Below the pieces are notes generated by a model that was not told the origin of the DNA, did no database searches, and was given only the letters and a program-made list of their open reading frames with translations. A stretch of DNA of 42,902 nucleotides from an uncultured Bacteroidales bacterium. Lineage in GTDB: Bacteria; Bacteroidota; Bacteroidia; Bacteroidales; P3. Every line of letters begins with the position of its first letter. Position 1 is the stretch's first letter. Below are positions 17,608 to 25,940 of the stretch, one piece after another. The stretch is from positions 1 to 42,902 of the forward strand of contig CAMHDJ010000024.1 of NCBI GenBank assembly GCA_946183915.1, in the 5' to 3' direction. The translations under genes and the position numbers were made by a program.

Positions 17608-18501
17608 TTAGAAAGAAATGTACCCTTCGGGATTGACAGCAGCCCCTCCTACCCATACTTCAAAATGAAGGTATGGTCCCTGACTATGGCGCCCTGCATT
17701 ACCCACATAAGCTATTGGCTCTCCCGCGCGTACAACATCGCCACGATGTTTCAATACAGAGCTACAGTTCTGATATACCGTAATCACATTACCTGGATGT
17801 TGGATCGTTATCACTTGACCCGCCTCCGTCGTGAAGCCAGAGAATACAACTGTACCGCTATAAGCCGCACACACAGCTCTACCAGCATCTGCCGCTATAT
17901 CAACGCCTTGATGGGTATGATCATACGGTGTAATAATAGATCCTTTGACAGGTGTGAAAAACAAGTGTGTAATGACAGGAGACTGATCCGTCGATGGAGA
18001 GGCCGGAGTTGTTACCGTCTTAACCTGATAACGATTATCTTCTCGTTCTACATCAAGTCGCAGCAGACTATCCTCCTTTGAGCGACGGTAGACCGATGTC
18101 AACTGTTGTAGTGTAGTACTACTATCTTGTACCGACATCTCACCGACGGTCTCTCCACGTAATACTGCCTGCATCGTCGCTACCACCCACTCTTGATTCT
18201 CCAGCTGCACCTGTAGTGAGTCCAGCTTGCGACTGTTTTCGTAGGTTTGCTCCACCGCAGCATCATTAGTGTAGCCCGGTATCCACTCTCTCAACGGTGT
18301 AAAGGCAATTAACACCGTAGTAAGCAGAATAAGAACAATTATGGTGATACCGATGGTAACAAATAGATTGATACCCGATAACTGAAAGGAGAATTTCTCC
18401 TTAAACGTATCGGTATCCATCACCACAAACCGATGTTTTCGCTTGATTACATCGGAGATGGGGCTCTCTTTGATCCTATGCCACCAGTCCTTGAGCGACA
18501 T
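17608..18501 (-). CDS. M23/LytM-fold protein with degenerate catalytic site
   Basis: 297 residues. Cytoplasmic basic N-terminus, one membrane helix (about 44-66), a short coiled coil (about 85-112), a linker, then a LytM domain (about 180-297). The zinc ligands remain (HQGVD, His197 and Asp201; His279 in YLHF). The second-shell catalytic histidines appear lost: the usual HxH reads YLH (Tyr277) and the usual YxH reads YQN (Asn244). It is thus more likely an amidase activator or scaffold, in the manner of EnvC/NlpD, than an active endopeptidase, although retained zinc leaves room for activity. Nine bp before dxr. Confidence 0.9.
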   Translation of the reverse strand: MSLKDWWHRIKESPISDVIKRKHRFVVMDTDTFKEKFSFQLSGINLFVTIGITIIVLILLTTVLIAFTPLREWIPGYTNDAAVEQTYENSRKLDSLQVQLENQEWVVATMQAVLRGETVGEMSVQDSSTTLQQLTSVYRRSKEDSLLRLDVEREDNRYQVKTVTTPASPSTDQSPVITHLFFTPVKGSIITPYDHTHQGVDIAADAGRAVCAAYSGTVVFSGFTTEAGQVITIQHPGNVITVYQNCSSVLKHRGDVVRAGEPIAYVGNAGRHSQGPYLHFEVWVGGAAVNPEGYISF

Positions 18502-18513
18502 GATATAATAAAA

Positions 18514-18565
18514 GTGGCCAGCGCTCAGTGGTCAGTGGGCCACTATGCGCTGGCCACCGACCACT
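18514..18565. repeat. Nested inverted repeats between M23-like and foldase genes
   Basis: GTGGCCAGCGC (18514-18524) pairs with 18547-18557. AGTGGTC (18527-18533), inside that loop, pairs with GACCACT (18559-18565) outside it. AGTGG-G-CCACT (18534-18544) can form a further small stem. The first two stems interlock in the order of an H-type pseudoknot. It is built from variants of AGTGGNCA. Confidence 0.75.
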
Positions 18566-18584
18566 GGCCATCAACCGTTAGGTA

Positions 18585-20702
18585 CTAGAAGAATTTGTTA
18601 CGTTGATCCACAATCTTGGCGGCATCGCGCAACACCTGCGCCACCGGCCAAGGACGACGGCTGTCGCGAATGGTCTTGTACTGGTACATCTGCGCCATAC
18701 GGGCACCCTCATAACCAGTCGTCTGGTGAGGCATTTTACCGTCAACCTGCACCACATAGACACCATTAGAACCCTTCACCGGGCCAATCACGCCATTTTT
18801 CGCAACAGCAATAGCGGAAATCACCTTGGGTTCCATGCCGAACTTTTGCAGGTTCATATCACCGAACACGACGCTATCAAGAGTGTCCACCGGAGTCTTC
18901 AGAGCCACCGCTATCGACTGGATGTCCTTTGCTGCATTGACAGCAGAGGCGGCACGGTCCATCAGCACCTTGGCTTTCTTTTCCAGACGAACCTGTTGCT
19001 CAATCATCGGACGAGCCTGATCCAGCGTGGCATAACCCTTCTTGTAAACATCTTTAAGAGCCACCACGACAAACATGCCATCGCACTCATACACCTGATC
19101 GGCCACAGCGCCCACCTTGGTGTCCTCATTGTAGGCCCATTGCACGATACTACGAGCATTGGCAACACCCGCCATGCGGTCATCCATCATGAACACCTGG
19201 GCGTTGCGGACCTGCATGTTCTGCTCGCGTGCTGCAGCATCGAAAGCATCAATGGTACGATTCTGACCAGCGAAACGATTGGCATCGTTATACACAGCAC
19301 GGTTGGTGTTGTTCGAGGGAACAATCTCGCGGGTGATCATAGCCACACGATACTTCTTCGTAGCAGTGGTTTTACCCGTGACTTTCACCACCATATAACC
19401 CACACCACGGGGATCTTTCAGTTTGAAATAACCATCCACCGGGGTCTCGAGTATCTTCTCATTGAGAGGACCATAGATGGTGCCGTCAAGCTGCCAACCC
19501 ATATCAACATTCTGTTTGTCATCGGCAAACTGCTCCACAGCGGCATCAATACCCATGCGGTTGGCCTTCAACAGACCCATCACACTGTCGGCCAAAGCCG
19601 AGGCCTGGTCGTCATTGCGGGTTATAGCAGAACCAGCAAGGTTATTGGCGATGAACAACACACTGGCACGCACACTGTCGGGACGGACAGCGGAGCCCAG
19701 CACTTTGGCCATCATCCACTCATTACCCACCATAGCAGGGGCAATCATCTGACCCGCACTGGCGGCAGCAATCTGTTCGTCAAAAGGAGCGCGGAAGCTC
19801 GAAGCCTTCACATACGTCGAATCATACCTGCGGTCCGATTCAGCATTGACAAAGAATGCCAACTCATCATCCTCCACCGTCTGGAATTCCTCCCACACTT
19901 TCTTGACATCCTGTTCAATCTCAGCCAGATCCTCAGCCGTAGGATTCACCGGGAAGGTAATGAACTCCACCTCGCGGATCTCCTCGCGAATACGAAATTC
20001 AGCCTTGTGCTCGTCGTAGTATGCTTTGAAATCAGCATCGTCAATCGGAGCCTCTTCGTCAGTGACACTCATATAGGGGAGAGCCACCACGCGGACGTTT
20101 GATGCCTCCGAAGCAAAGGACGTTATCTTCTCATTGATAGTCTTGGGCATGTAGAAACCAGCCGTCAGCAACGTATTGTACTTCTGCTGCTCACGGTCCG
20201 TCTTGACAGCCTTTTCCATCTCCACCCACTGGCGACGGCGCATCGTGTCAATATTGCTGAAGTTCTCAATCCAATAGTTGACCTGCTGAATGTCATAGAC
20301 ACCCGTCTGAGGGTCGGTGAACGACTGGCGAACAGCCGGATGGATGAACTGACCGACATACATATCGTTCAACTCGGCAGCCGAAACCGTCATACCCAAC
20401 TTGCTCATCTGCTCACTCAAGAGGGTTTCCTCCACAAACTGCTGCCACACTTGGTCGCGCAGCTGCATCTCCACCTCCGAAGGCACCTGAGCCGTCTGGT
20501 ACTGCATCTTGTAGTTGTCCTCCGCTTCGGTCAACAACTCGTTGTAGCGCTGCGAGGTCATCGTTGCTCCATTGACCTTACCCACATCCGGGATGCCGCC
20601 ATTATTCTTCGTCAAGTCACCGAGAATGAAGGCCAAAATAGCCACACCCACGATGGCCACAGCCACCCACGAGTGTTTTCTGATACTTCCAATGATTGCC
20701 AT
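18585..20702 (-). CDS. PpiD/SurA-like periplasmic foldase (peptidylprolyl isomerase)
   Basis: 705 residues. A basic N-terminus and one membrane anchor (about 12-29), followed by a SurA_N-like chaperone region (about 38-200) and then long regions with parvulin-like character (VDMGWQLDGTIYGPLNEKILETPVDGYFKL, about 400-440). This is the usual membrane-anchored foldase of Bacteroidetes. It assists folding of exported proteins at the periplasmic face. Isomerase activity is not certain because the active-site residues are weakly conserved. It is the first gene of the long envelope cluster and has its own -7 box. Confidence 0.9.
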   Translation of the reverse strand: MAIIGSIRKHSWVAVAIVGVAILAFILGDLTKNNGGIPDVGKVNGATMTSQRYNELLTEAEDNYKMQYQTAQVPSEVEMQLRDQVWQQFVEETLLSEQMSKLGMTVSAAELNDMYVGQFIHPAVRQSFTDPQTGVYDIQQVNYWIENFSNIDTMRRRQWVEMEKAVKTDREQQKYNTLLTAGFYMPKTINEKITSFASEASNVRVVALPYMSVTDEEAPIDDADFKAYYDEHKAEFRIREEIREVEFITFPVNPTAEDLAEIEQDVKKVWEEFQTVEDDELAFFVNAESDRRYDSTYVKASSFRAPFDEQIAAASAGQMIAPAMVGNEWMMAKVLGSAVRPDSVRASVLFIANNLAGSAITRNDDQASALADSVMGLLKANRMGIDAAVEQFADDKQNVDMGWQLDGTIYGPLNEKILETPVDGYFKLKDPRGVGYMVVKVTGKTTATKKYRVAMITREIVPSNNTNRAVYNDANRFAGQNRTIDAFDAAAREQNMQVRNAQVFMMDDRMAGVANARSIVQWAYNEDTKVGAVADQVYECDGMFVVVALKDVYKKGYATLDQARPMIEQQVRLEKKAKVLMDRAASAVNAAKDIQSIAVALKTPVDTLDSVVFGDMNLQKFGMEPKVISAIAVAKNGVIGPVKGSNGVYVVQVDGKMPHQTTGYEGARMAQMYQYKTIRDSRRPWPVAQVLRDAAKIVDQRNKFF

Positions 20703-20758
20703 TTTCTTGTTAGTTGTTTGTTATTTTTATGTTATTATTTATTCTTCTTTTAAGCGTG

Positions 20759-20766
20759 CAAAAATA
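20759..20766 (-). promoter_or_regulatory. -7 promoter box of the foldase gene
   Basis: Minus strand TATTTTTG fits TAnnTTTG, 57 bp before the ATG at 20702, in an AT-rich leader. Confidence 0.6.
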
Positions 20767-20773
20767 CGAAGAA

Positions 20774-20803
20774 AAAAAGGAGTGGTAAAATTTTTTTTAC
20801 CAC
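20774..20803 (-). terminator. Terminator of the cdd operon
   Basis: On the minus strand GTGGTAAAA pairs with TTTTACCAC (20782-20803, four-base A loop), followed by TCC and a run of seven T. It lies about 115 bp after the cdd stop; I see nothing in that spacer. Confidence 0.75.
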
Positions 20804-20918
20804 ACGCTTCCTATACCGAACGTAACATTCACGTAATCAAGCACAAGAACATAGTACTTTTTATAATCATCCCCACACCGACCGCCCTGCACTTCGAACC
20901 CGTTGTCCGCTCTCCTGT

Positions 20919-21389
20919 CTAAAAATGGAAAGCGAACGGGAGCAGATCGGCAACGCTCTGAAACACACGGACGCAGTCTTCTTTCACATAGCAGACCACC
21001 CGCATCGTATGTCCCTGCCTCTGCTCGTACTCCGACAGCACCTGTCGACAAGCACCACATGGCGACGCCTCGCACCGATGCCCTTCGTTGTCGACTCCCA
21101 CGATGGCCAGCGCCTCATAGTCACGCTGCTCCGGGTGCTGCGCCGACGCTGCAAAGATGGCGGTACGCTCGGCACAAAGGCCCGAGGGATAGGCCCCATT
21201 CTCCTGATTGTTACCCACCACAACCTGCCCATTCTTCAACCGCAGCGCCGCCCCCACATGGAAGTGCGAATAGGGCGCATAGGCCCCCTCGGCCGCCTGG
21301 AAGGCTCGCTCCACCAGTTCTGCATCCACCGCCGGCAGCGATGCCACCCCGTCATATTCCTGATAGTTGATTGTCAGTGTTCTATTCAT
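20919..21389 (-). CDS. cdd: Cytidine deaminase
   Basis: 156 residues. Deaminates cytidine and deoxycytidine in pyrimidine salvage. The zinc and catalytic residues are Cys72-Ala-Glu74 (LCAERTAIF) and Cys111/Cys114 (SPCGACRQ), the three-cysteine type of homotetrameric enzymes. The substrate segment FHVGAAL is present. The start overlaps the WbqC gene stop by four bases. Confidence 0.96.
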   Translation of the reverse strand: MNRTLTINYQEYDGVASLPAVDAELVERAFQAAEGAYAPYSHFHVGAALRLKNGQVVVGNNQENGAYPSGLCAERTAIFAASAQHPEQRDYEALAIVGVDNEGHRCEASPCGACRQVLSEYEQRQGHTMRVVCYVKEDCVRVFQSVADLLPFAFHF

Positions 21390-21994
21390 ATTCTCTTTAG
21401 GTATTCACGGGCCTCAGGGCCAAGGTTCATCAGCAAGTCGAAAACACTAAGATTGGGCACAAAAGGCAACCGATCCTCGAAGACCTGATAGTAGGGCTCC
21501 CACCCCGACGCATCGAACGGCACCTTGGGCGAGAAGGTCTGGCGGTAGTCGTCGGGGGCGCCTGCCGCAGGGTTGTAATCCTTCGTCAGCCGCACCCGAC
21601 AGTCGATCTTCAGCTTTTTCAACAGCCACTGGAGTATGTTCTGGTTGAGCTCTATCAACCGCTCGTACCGTGCCGTCAGCAGTGCCTCCACTTCGTCCTT
21701 GTAGTAAAGGAAGTATGGCGAGGCAGCGTAGGCTGCTGTCAGGGTACGCAGGTGCACCACATTCCACCGCTGGCGGTAGTCAATGCCCACTTCGTCGGTC
21801 CTGCTGTGGTTCGTCCGCACCACCGGCACCGTCAGTGTCCGCACCCCTCCGGCCGTCATAATTTCCATCCGGTTGCGGTAGGTCTGCTTGGGAAACGTCT
21901 CCTTGCACTCGATCGCCACTTCGTCACAGCGCGCCACGGACGCCATATAGGCCACCGGTGGGAAATAGGCCGTTCCGAACAGCGCAACACTCAT
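21386..21994 (-). CDS. WbqC family protein
   Basis: 202 residues from the ATG at 21992-21994 (MSVALFGTAYFPP). Matches the WbqC-like family: FGTAYFPPVAYM at the N-terminus, ETFPKQTYRNRMEIMTAGG, TVPVVRT, and the WNVVHLRTLTAAYAASPYFLYYKDEVE segment. The biochemical role of the family is not settled; some members are linked to polysaccharide loci, but none is here. It overlaps both neighbours by four bases, so the acidic protein, WbqC and cdd are translationally coupled. Confidence 0.9.
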   Translation of the reverse strand: MSVALFGTAYFPPVAYMASVARCDEVAIECKETFPKQTYRNRMEIMTAGGVRTLTVPVVRTNHSRTDEVGIDYRQRWNVVHLRTLTAAYAASPYFLYYKDEVEALLTARYERLIELNQNILQWLLKKLKIDCRVRLTKDYNPAAGAPDDYRQTFSPKVPFDASGWEPYYQVFEDRLPFVPNLSVFDLLMNLGPEAREYLKRI

Positions 21995-22404
21995 GCACCC
22001 AGTATGATGGACATCAACTCGTCGTCCTCGAAATAGAAGTCCACATTGGCCTCGGGGAAGCTCACACGGCGCTCGCCCCAGTCCTCGTCGTCGACGTCTT
22101 GCTCGGTGTAGCCGTTCTTGACCATCAGCTCCACCACGGCGCGCTCTCCCATGTCGAACACCTCGGCCCCGAACAGCGTGCACTCTTCGTTGCAGGTGTC
22201 GATGCAGGCCAGCACCGGGTTTTCATCCTCGAAAAAGAGCGTCAAACCCAGGTCGTTGTAGCGCAATACCGTCGTTGGCTCGTCGGCAGCGTTGTCGATG
22301 TTTTCCACTTCGTCGGCGGTTCCCAGCTTGGCAACCACCTCTTCTACAGGCATCCGGAACTCGATGTCTCCTATTCCCTGCTTGATTTTTATCGTTTTTT
22401 CCAT
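21991..22404 (-). CDS. Small acidic conserved-looking protein, unknown
   Basis: 137 residues, strongly acidic (VDDEDWGE, FYFEDDELMS). No signal peptide or membrane segment. The pattern of alternating short strands with two YNDLGLTLFFEDE-like segments suggests an alpha/beta fold like those of immunity or SMI1-type proteins, but I cannot assign a family. First gene of the coupled trio ending in cdd; an exact -7 box stands 27 bp upstream. Confidence 0.8.
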   Translation of the reverse strand: MEKTIKIKQGIGDIEFRMPVEEVVAKLGTADEVENIDNAADEPTTVLRYNDLGLTLFFEDENPVLACIDTCNEECTLFGAEVFDMGERAVVELMVKNGYTEQDVDDEDWGERRVSFPEANVDFYFEDDELMSIILGA

Positions 22405-22430
22405 AGCTTTTTACATTATCTTTCCGGCTG

Positions 22431-22438
22431 CAAAGATA
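22431..22438 (-). promoter_or_regulatory. -7 promoter box of the acidic protein-WbqC-cdd operon
   Basis: Minus strand TATCTTTG, exact TAnnTTTG match, about 27 bp before the ATG at 22404. Confidence 0.75.
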
Positions 22439-22472
22439 CAAATCTTCCGCCACATGACCAAAAAAATCATAC

Positions 22473-23051
22473 TCAACCCGCGTTGACGCAGGCCGCGATG
22501 GCCGTAGCCAGCAGCAGAACCGAGGCCAGCACCATCCAGCGCCGGGGGCGCATGTCCACCTTTCTCCGCCCGAACATCAGTCCCATGTAGCCCAACAGGA
22601 AACCGGCCACCAGCAGAGGCCACAGCAGGGCATGCACAGCCACCTCCGAATCGGCAAAGCCCACGCCGATACCTACCAGCAGCACGTTGATTCCCGTGGC
22701 CACCGCCATGGCCAGCACCGACCCCGTCCGGGCCAGGCTGAACACCGGCAGCCGGGGCTCCCGACGCAGGTAAGGCACCAGCATCTTGATGATCACCACC
22801 AGGACTATCCCCAGGAAGATATAGGCATTCACGTCGTCATACATGTGACTGTCCGACGCCGAGTCGAGGCGCATCAGGTTTCCCAGCGCCGCGCCGAGGT
22901 AGTAGAGCACCGCATGGACGGCACTGACGCCCAGCACGATCAGCAGTCCGGCCGAGAGGCGTACCGGCGTGGCCTCGCCGCACCGGCGAAAGAGAACCAT
23001 ATTGACCAGCCCCAAGGCCAGGGCGATCACGATATAAGAGGCTATTGACAT
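22473..23051 (-). CDS. MntP-like six-helix membrane protein lacking key aspartates
   Basis: 192 residues with about six membrane helices in two halves, the layout of MntP manganese exporters. The second-half signature AVATGINVLLVGIGVGF aligns with the ATSxDAxAVGxGxxF of MntP, and GLVNMVLF with its SMDAFA. In both places the aspartate needed for Mn export (Asp16 and Asp118 in E. coli) is asparagine (Asn17, Asn122). It may be a relative with another substrate or an inactive form. It overlaps rsmA by ten bases. Confidence 0.7.
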   Translation of the reverse strand: MSIASYIVIALALGLVNMVLFRRCGEATPVRLSAGLLIVLGVSAVHAVLYYLGAALGNLMRLDSASDSHMYDDVNAYIFLGIVLVVIIKMLVPYLRREPRLPVFSLARTGSVLAMAVATGINVLLVGIGVGFADSEVAVHALLWPLLVAGFLLGYMGLMFGRRKVDMRPRRWMVLASVLLLATAIAACVNAG

Positions 23052-23809
23052 GATTGTATGGCGTTTGTAATGTTGACAAATTCCTCGACCGCCAGCTGCT
23101 CAGCCCGCTTGGCGAGCACCTCGTCGGCCACCCCTTCGAGCGGCAAGCCCAACTGGCGGAGGGCGTTGCGAAGCGTCTTGCGCCGCTGGTTGAAGCCCGC
23201 TTTGACCACCCGGACAAACAGTTCCTCGTCGCATGCCAGCCGCTCCACCCCGTTGCGCCGCAGGCGGATGACGGCCGACTTGACCTTCGGTGGCGGGTTG
23301 AAGACGCTCTCCGGCACCGTGAAGAGGTACTCTATGTCGTAGAACGCCGACAGCAGCACGGAGAGTATGCCGTAGGTCTTGCTCCCCGGCCCCGCCGCCA
23401 CCCGCTCGGCCACCTCCTTCTGGAACATGCCCACCACCTCGCTCACATGGCTGCGGCTCTCGAACACGCGGAACAAAATCTGCGACGAGATGTTGTACGG
23501 GAAGTTGCCTATGACGGTGAACGCACCGCTGAACAACGCACCCAGGTCGAGCTTCAGGAAGTCTCCCTCGATGACGTGGAGCGTCGGGTAGTGGTCGTGC
23601 AGGTAGGCCACGCTCTCACGGTCGATCTCTATCACGTGGAAGTCCGTCTCCGGCCGGTCGATGAGGTACTTGGTCAACACCCCCATGCCGGGACCGATCT
23701 CGAGGACGCTGTGCGACCCGGCCGACAGGCTGTCGACTATGCGCCGCGCAATGCCCTCGTCGGTGAGGAAATGCTGCCCCAGAAACTTTTTGGCTTTTAC
23801 TTCGGTCAT
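23042..23809 (-). CDS. rsmA: 16S rRNA dimethyladenosine transferase
   Basis: 255 residues. Dimethylates two adjacent adenosines near the 3' end of 16S rRNA during 30S maturation. KKFLGQHFL at the N-terminus, the SAM loop LEIGPGMGVLTKYL, the acidic strand IEIDRES and the catalytic NFPYNIS are present, and the C-terminal helical domain is complete. The start overlaps the stop of the TPR gene by four bases. Confidence 0.97.
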   Translation of the reverse strand: MTEVKAKKFLGQHFLTDEGIARRIVDSLSAGSHSVLEIGPGMGVLTKYLIDRPETDFHVIEIDRESVAYLHDHYPTLHVIEGDFLKLDLGALFSGAFTVIGNFPYNISSQILFRVFESRSHVSEVVGMFQKEVAERVAAGPGSKTYGILSVLLSAFYDIEYLFTVPESVFNPPPKVKSAVIRLRRNGVERLACDEELFVRVVKAGFNQRRKTLRNALRQLGLPLEGVADEVLAKRAEQLAVEEFVNITNAIQSCQ

Positions 23810-25614
23810 CTTGCTTTCAATTCGTTGTAGCGCTTGCGTGCGCGATCAGTATAGAGACTCGACGGGTAGTCGATCAGCAGTTTTTCGTAGCATTCGAGGG
23901 CCGTCTGGCGGTTGTCGAGGCGCTCCTCGTTCAGCTCGGCGCGGAGCATCAGGGCGTCGTCGGCCGTGATGTCGTAGGGGTAGAACTCCACCAGGCGCTG
24001 CAGCAGGCTGTCGGCGTCGGCATAGAGGCCCTGCTTGATGCGGATCTGCGCCTTGCGCATCAGCACCTCGTCGAAGAGGGGGTGCGACAGCACCGCGTGC
24101 CCCACGGCGTCGAACCCCGCCCAAGCCGAGTCGAGACGGCCCCGGTAGAGTTGCAGGTCGGCGTCGGCAAAGAGTTCCAGCATCCCGTAGGTGCTGTCGT
24201 CTTCCATATTGTCCGAGATGAGCAGCGAGAGCTCCATGGCGTCGTTGGCGATGAGCTTGCTGGTCGATGCCCGCAGCACGTTGAGCTGCGACTTGGCCCA
24301 CTCGAAATCGTGTGTGTAGTACGACAGCTTGGCGTTGCGGAATTTGGCCGCGGCTCCCAGCATGTCGTTCTTGTTGGCTTTCTCCACCTGCATGTAGAGC
24401 AGCGAGGCGTCCCACGTCTGCCCGGCGAAAAGCAGCAGGTCGCCCAGCTCGAGCTTCACCTCGTCGCGCACCCGCTCTTTCAAGCGCGGCAGCTCCAGCA
24501 CGTCGTCCAGCGTGCTGACCGCCTCCTGCACATCGCCGCCATGGTAGGCCATCAAGGCCGCATAGTGGCGCATCAGGGGCACGGTACGCTCGTTCTTGCC
24601 CAACTCGGCGAAGGCCGAGAGGTACTTCTCTTTCAGCGCCTGGAGACGCTTGCTGTCGAGGGAGTAGTTGTGGTTGATGCGGGCAAAGTCCACCTCCAAC
24701 TCGCCCACGCGGGCCTCGAAGTAGTGGGGCGACTCGGGACCCTTGCGCTGCAGGTAGCGGTAGGCGTCGGCCGCCACGTCGAGGGCCTCGTTGTTCTGGG
24801 CGATCTGTGCCACCCGCATCAGCTGGTCGGCCCCCACCTGCGGAAAGCGCGCGTCGACGGCCTCGGCCTGTTCCAGCGCGAAGCGAAAGTCGTTCTGCTG
24901 CAGCGAGAACCAGATCATCATCTCGAGGTAGACCTGGTTGTCCGGGTGTTCGCGCACCCTGCCGACCAGGGCGCTCCGCACCCCGTCGGCCAACCGCCCG
25001 TCGGGCGCCTCCTGCAGCGCCCGCTGCATCGACACCTGCACGCTCTTCATCATGCCGGGATGCCCGTCGATCAGGGCAAAGTACTCGCCCGTCATGGCCT
25101 CGTAGTCGCCCGCCTGCTGGTAGACGGTCACCAGTTCGTTGAAGTATAGCGTGGGGTTCTGCGTCTTGGCGCGGGCCGTCAGGTAGGTGCGCGCCGCGTA
25201 GTCGGGACGCCGGATGCCGAGGAAAGCCTGCGCCAACTCCTGCACCGGCTGCTGGTTGGTGCCGATCTGTTCGATGGCCTTGTCGAAGCACTTGAGCGCT
25301 TTCTTCTCGCGGCCCTGCCGCTGCTGCACCACGCCCTCGTCGACCAGCAGCGTGAGATCCTTCGGATAGTCCTTCTGCCGCCGCTCCACCAGCCGCAGGG
25401 CGTCGCGATATTCGCCCATCTCTACATAGGTGGACAGCAACCGCTGGTAGTGGTACTTGTTCGTACCCCGCTGGTAGAGGCGCTCGTAGAGCTGCGCCGC
25501 CTGGGCGTATTCGCCATGGTCGTAGTAGTATGCCGCCAGCTGCTCGTCGCTCTGCTGGGCACACACCGTCCAGACGGACATGCAATACAATATTAATAAT
25601 GCAACCCTACGCAT
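23806..25614 (-). CDS. Exported TPR-repeat protein
   Basis: 602 residues from the ATG at 25612-25614 (MRRVALLILY); the longer open frame runs back through the tRNA gene and is not used. A Sec signal peptide ends near VCAQ (about residue 20). The rest is a chain of helical pairs of TPR type, clearest at the N-terminus (YDHGEYAQAAQLYERLYQRG) and the C-terminus (ADDALMLRAELNEERLDNRQTALECYEKLLIDYP). Probably a periplasmic scaffold; no enzymatic domain is seen. Its place upstream of rsmA does not reveal its partner. Confidence 0.9.
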   Translation of the reverse strand: MRRVALLILYCMSVWTVCAQQSDEQLAAYYYDHGEYAQAAQLYERLYQRGTNKYHYQRLLSTYVEMGEYRDALRLVERRQKDYPKDLTLLVDEGVVQQRQGREKKALKCFDKAIEQIGTNQQPVQELAQAFLGIRRPDYAARTYLTARAKTQNPTLYFNELVTVYQQAGDYEAMTGEYFALIDGHPGMMKSVQVSMQRALQEAPDGRLADGVRSALVGRVREHPDNQVYLEMMIWFSLQQNDFRFALEQAEAVDARFPQVGADQLMRVAQIAQNNEALDVAADAYRYLQRKGPESPHYFEARVGELEVDFARINHNYSLDSKRLQALKEKYLSAFAELGKNERTVPLMRHYAALMAYHGGDVQEAVSTLDDVLELPRLKERVRDEVKLELGDLLLFAGQTWDASLLYMQVEKANKNDMLGAAAKFRNAKLSYYTHDFEWAKSQLNVLRASTSKLIANDAMELSLLISDNMEDDSTYGMLELFADADLQLYRGRLDSAWAGFDAVGHAVLSHPLFDEVLMRKAQIRIKQGLYADADSLLQRLVEFYPYDITADDALMLRAELNEERLDNRQTALECYEKLLIDYPSSLYTDRARKRYNELKAR

Positions 25615-25625
25615 CCCTATAGACG

Positions 25626-25653
25626 AAAAAAACCGGATTCTCTCGGATCCGGT
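25626..25653 (-). terminator. Terminator of tRNA-Lys
   Basis: On the minus strand ACCGGAT (25647-25653) pairs with ATCCGGT (25632-25638) across an eight-base loop, then a run of seven T. It is 12 bp after the tRNA and overlaps the leader of the TPR gene. Confidence 0.85.
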
Positions 25654-25665
25654 CTGCTCATTGTG

Positions 25666-25738
25666 TGACCCAGCTGGGGCTCGAACCCAGGACCCCAACA
25701 TTAAAAGTGTTGTGCTCTACCTGCTGAGCTACTGAGTC
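25666..25738 (-). tRNA. tRNA-Lys (anticodon TTT)
   Basis: 73 nt. The acceptor arm GACTCAG pairs with CTGGGTC (one G-T), the discriminator is A, and CCA is not encoded. The anticodon loop is CTTTTAA; the T-arm contains GGTTCGAGCC and the D-arm AGCTCAGCAGGTAGAGC. It is a single gene with its own promoter and terminator. Confidence 0.97.
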
Positions 25739-25775
25739 ATCTTCGGCCGCCCTCCGACGGCGTCAAAATGATTTG

Positions 25776-25783
25776 CAAAAGTA
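25776..25783 (-). promoter_or_regulatory. -7 promoter box of tRNA-Lys
   Basis: Minus strand TACTTTTG fits TAnnTTTG, 38 bp upstream of the mature tRNA 5' end. Confidence 0.65.
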
Positions 25784-25940
25784 CTACTTTTTTTTCATCC
25801 GACAAAATATTTCTGCATTTTTGCGCACATCAAAAACGTATCTAACATATAAACAGCAAGATACGACCGACGCCTCCAACCCCGTTTTCGGGGGATCGGA
25901 GCCGCAGCAGAGGGGGTCAAAAGAGGTTTTCGAGCCTTTT

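Noticed and set aside
23846..25585. 579-codon frame inside the TPR gene
   Set aside because: Ala/Arg/Gly-rich shadow of the real gene in another frame.
25615..25701. Upstream start for the TPR protein
   Set aside because: The frame would be translated through the tRNA-Lys terminator and part of the tRNA; the internal ATG gives a normal signal peptide.
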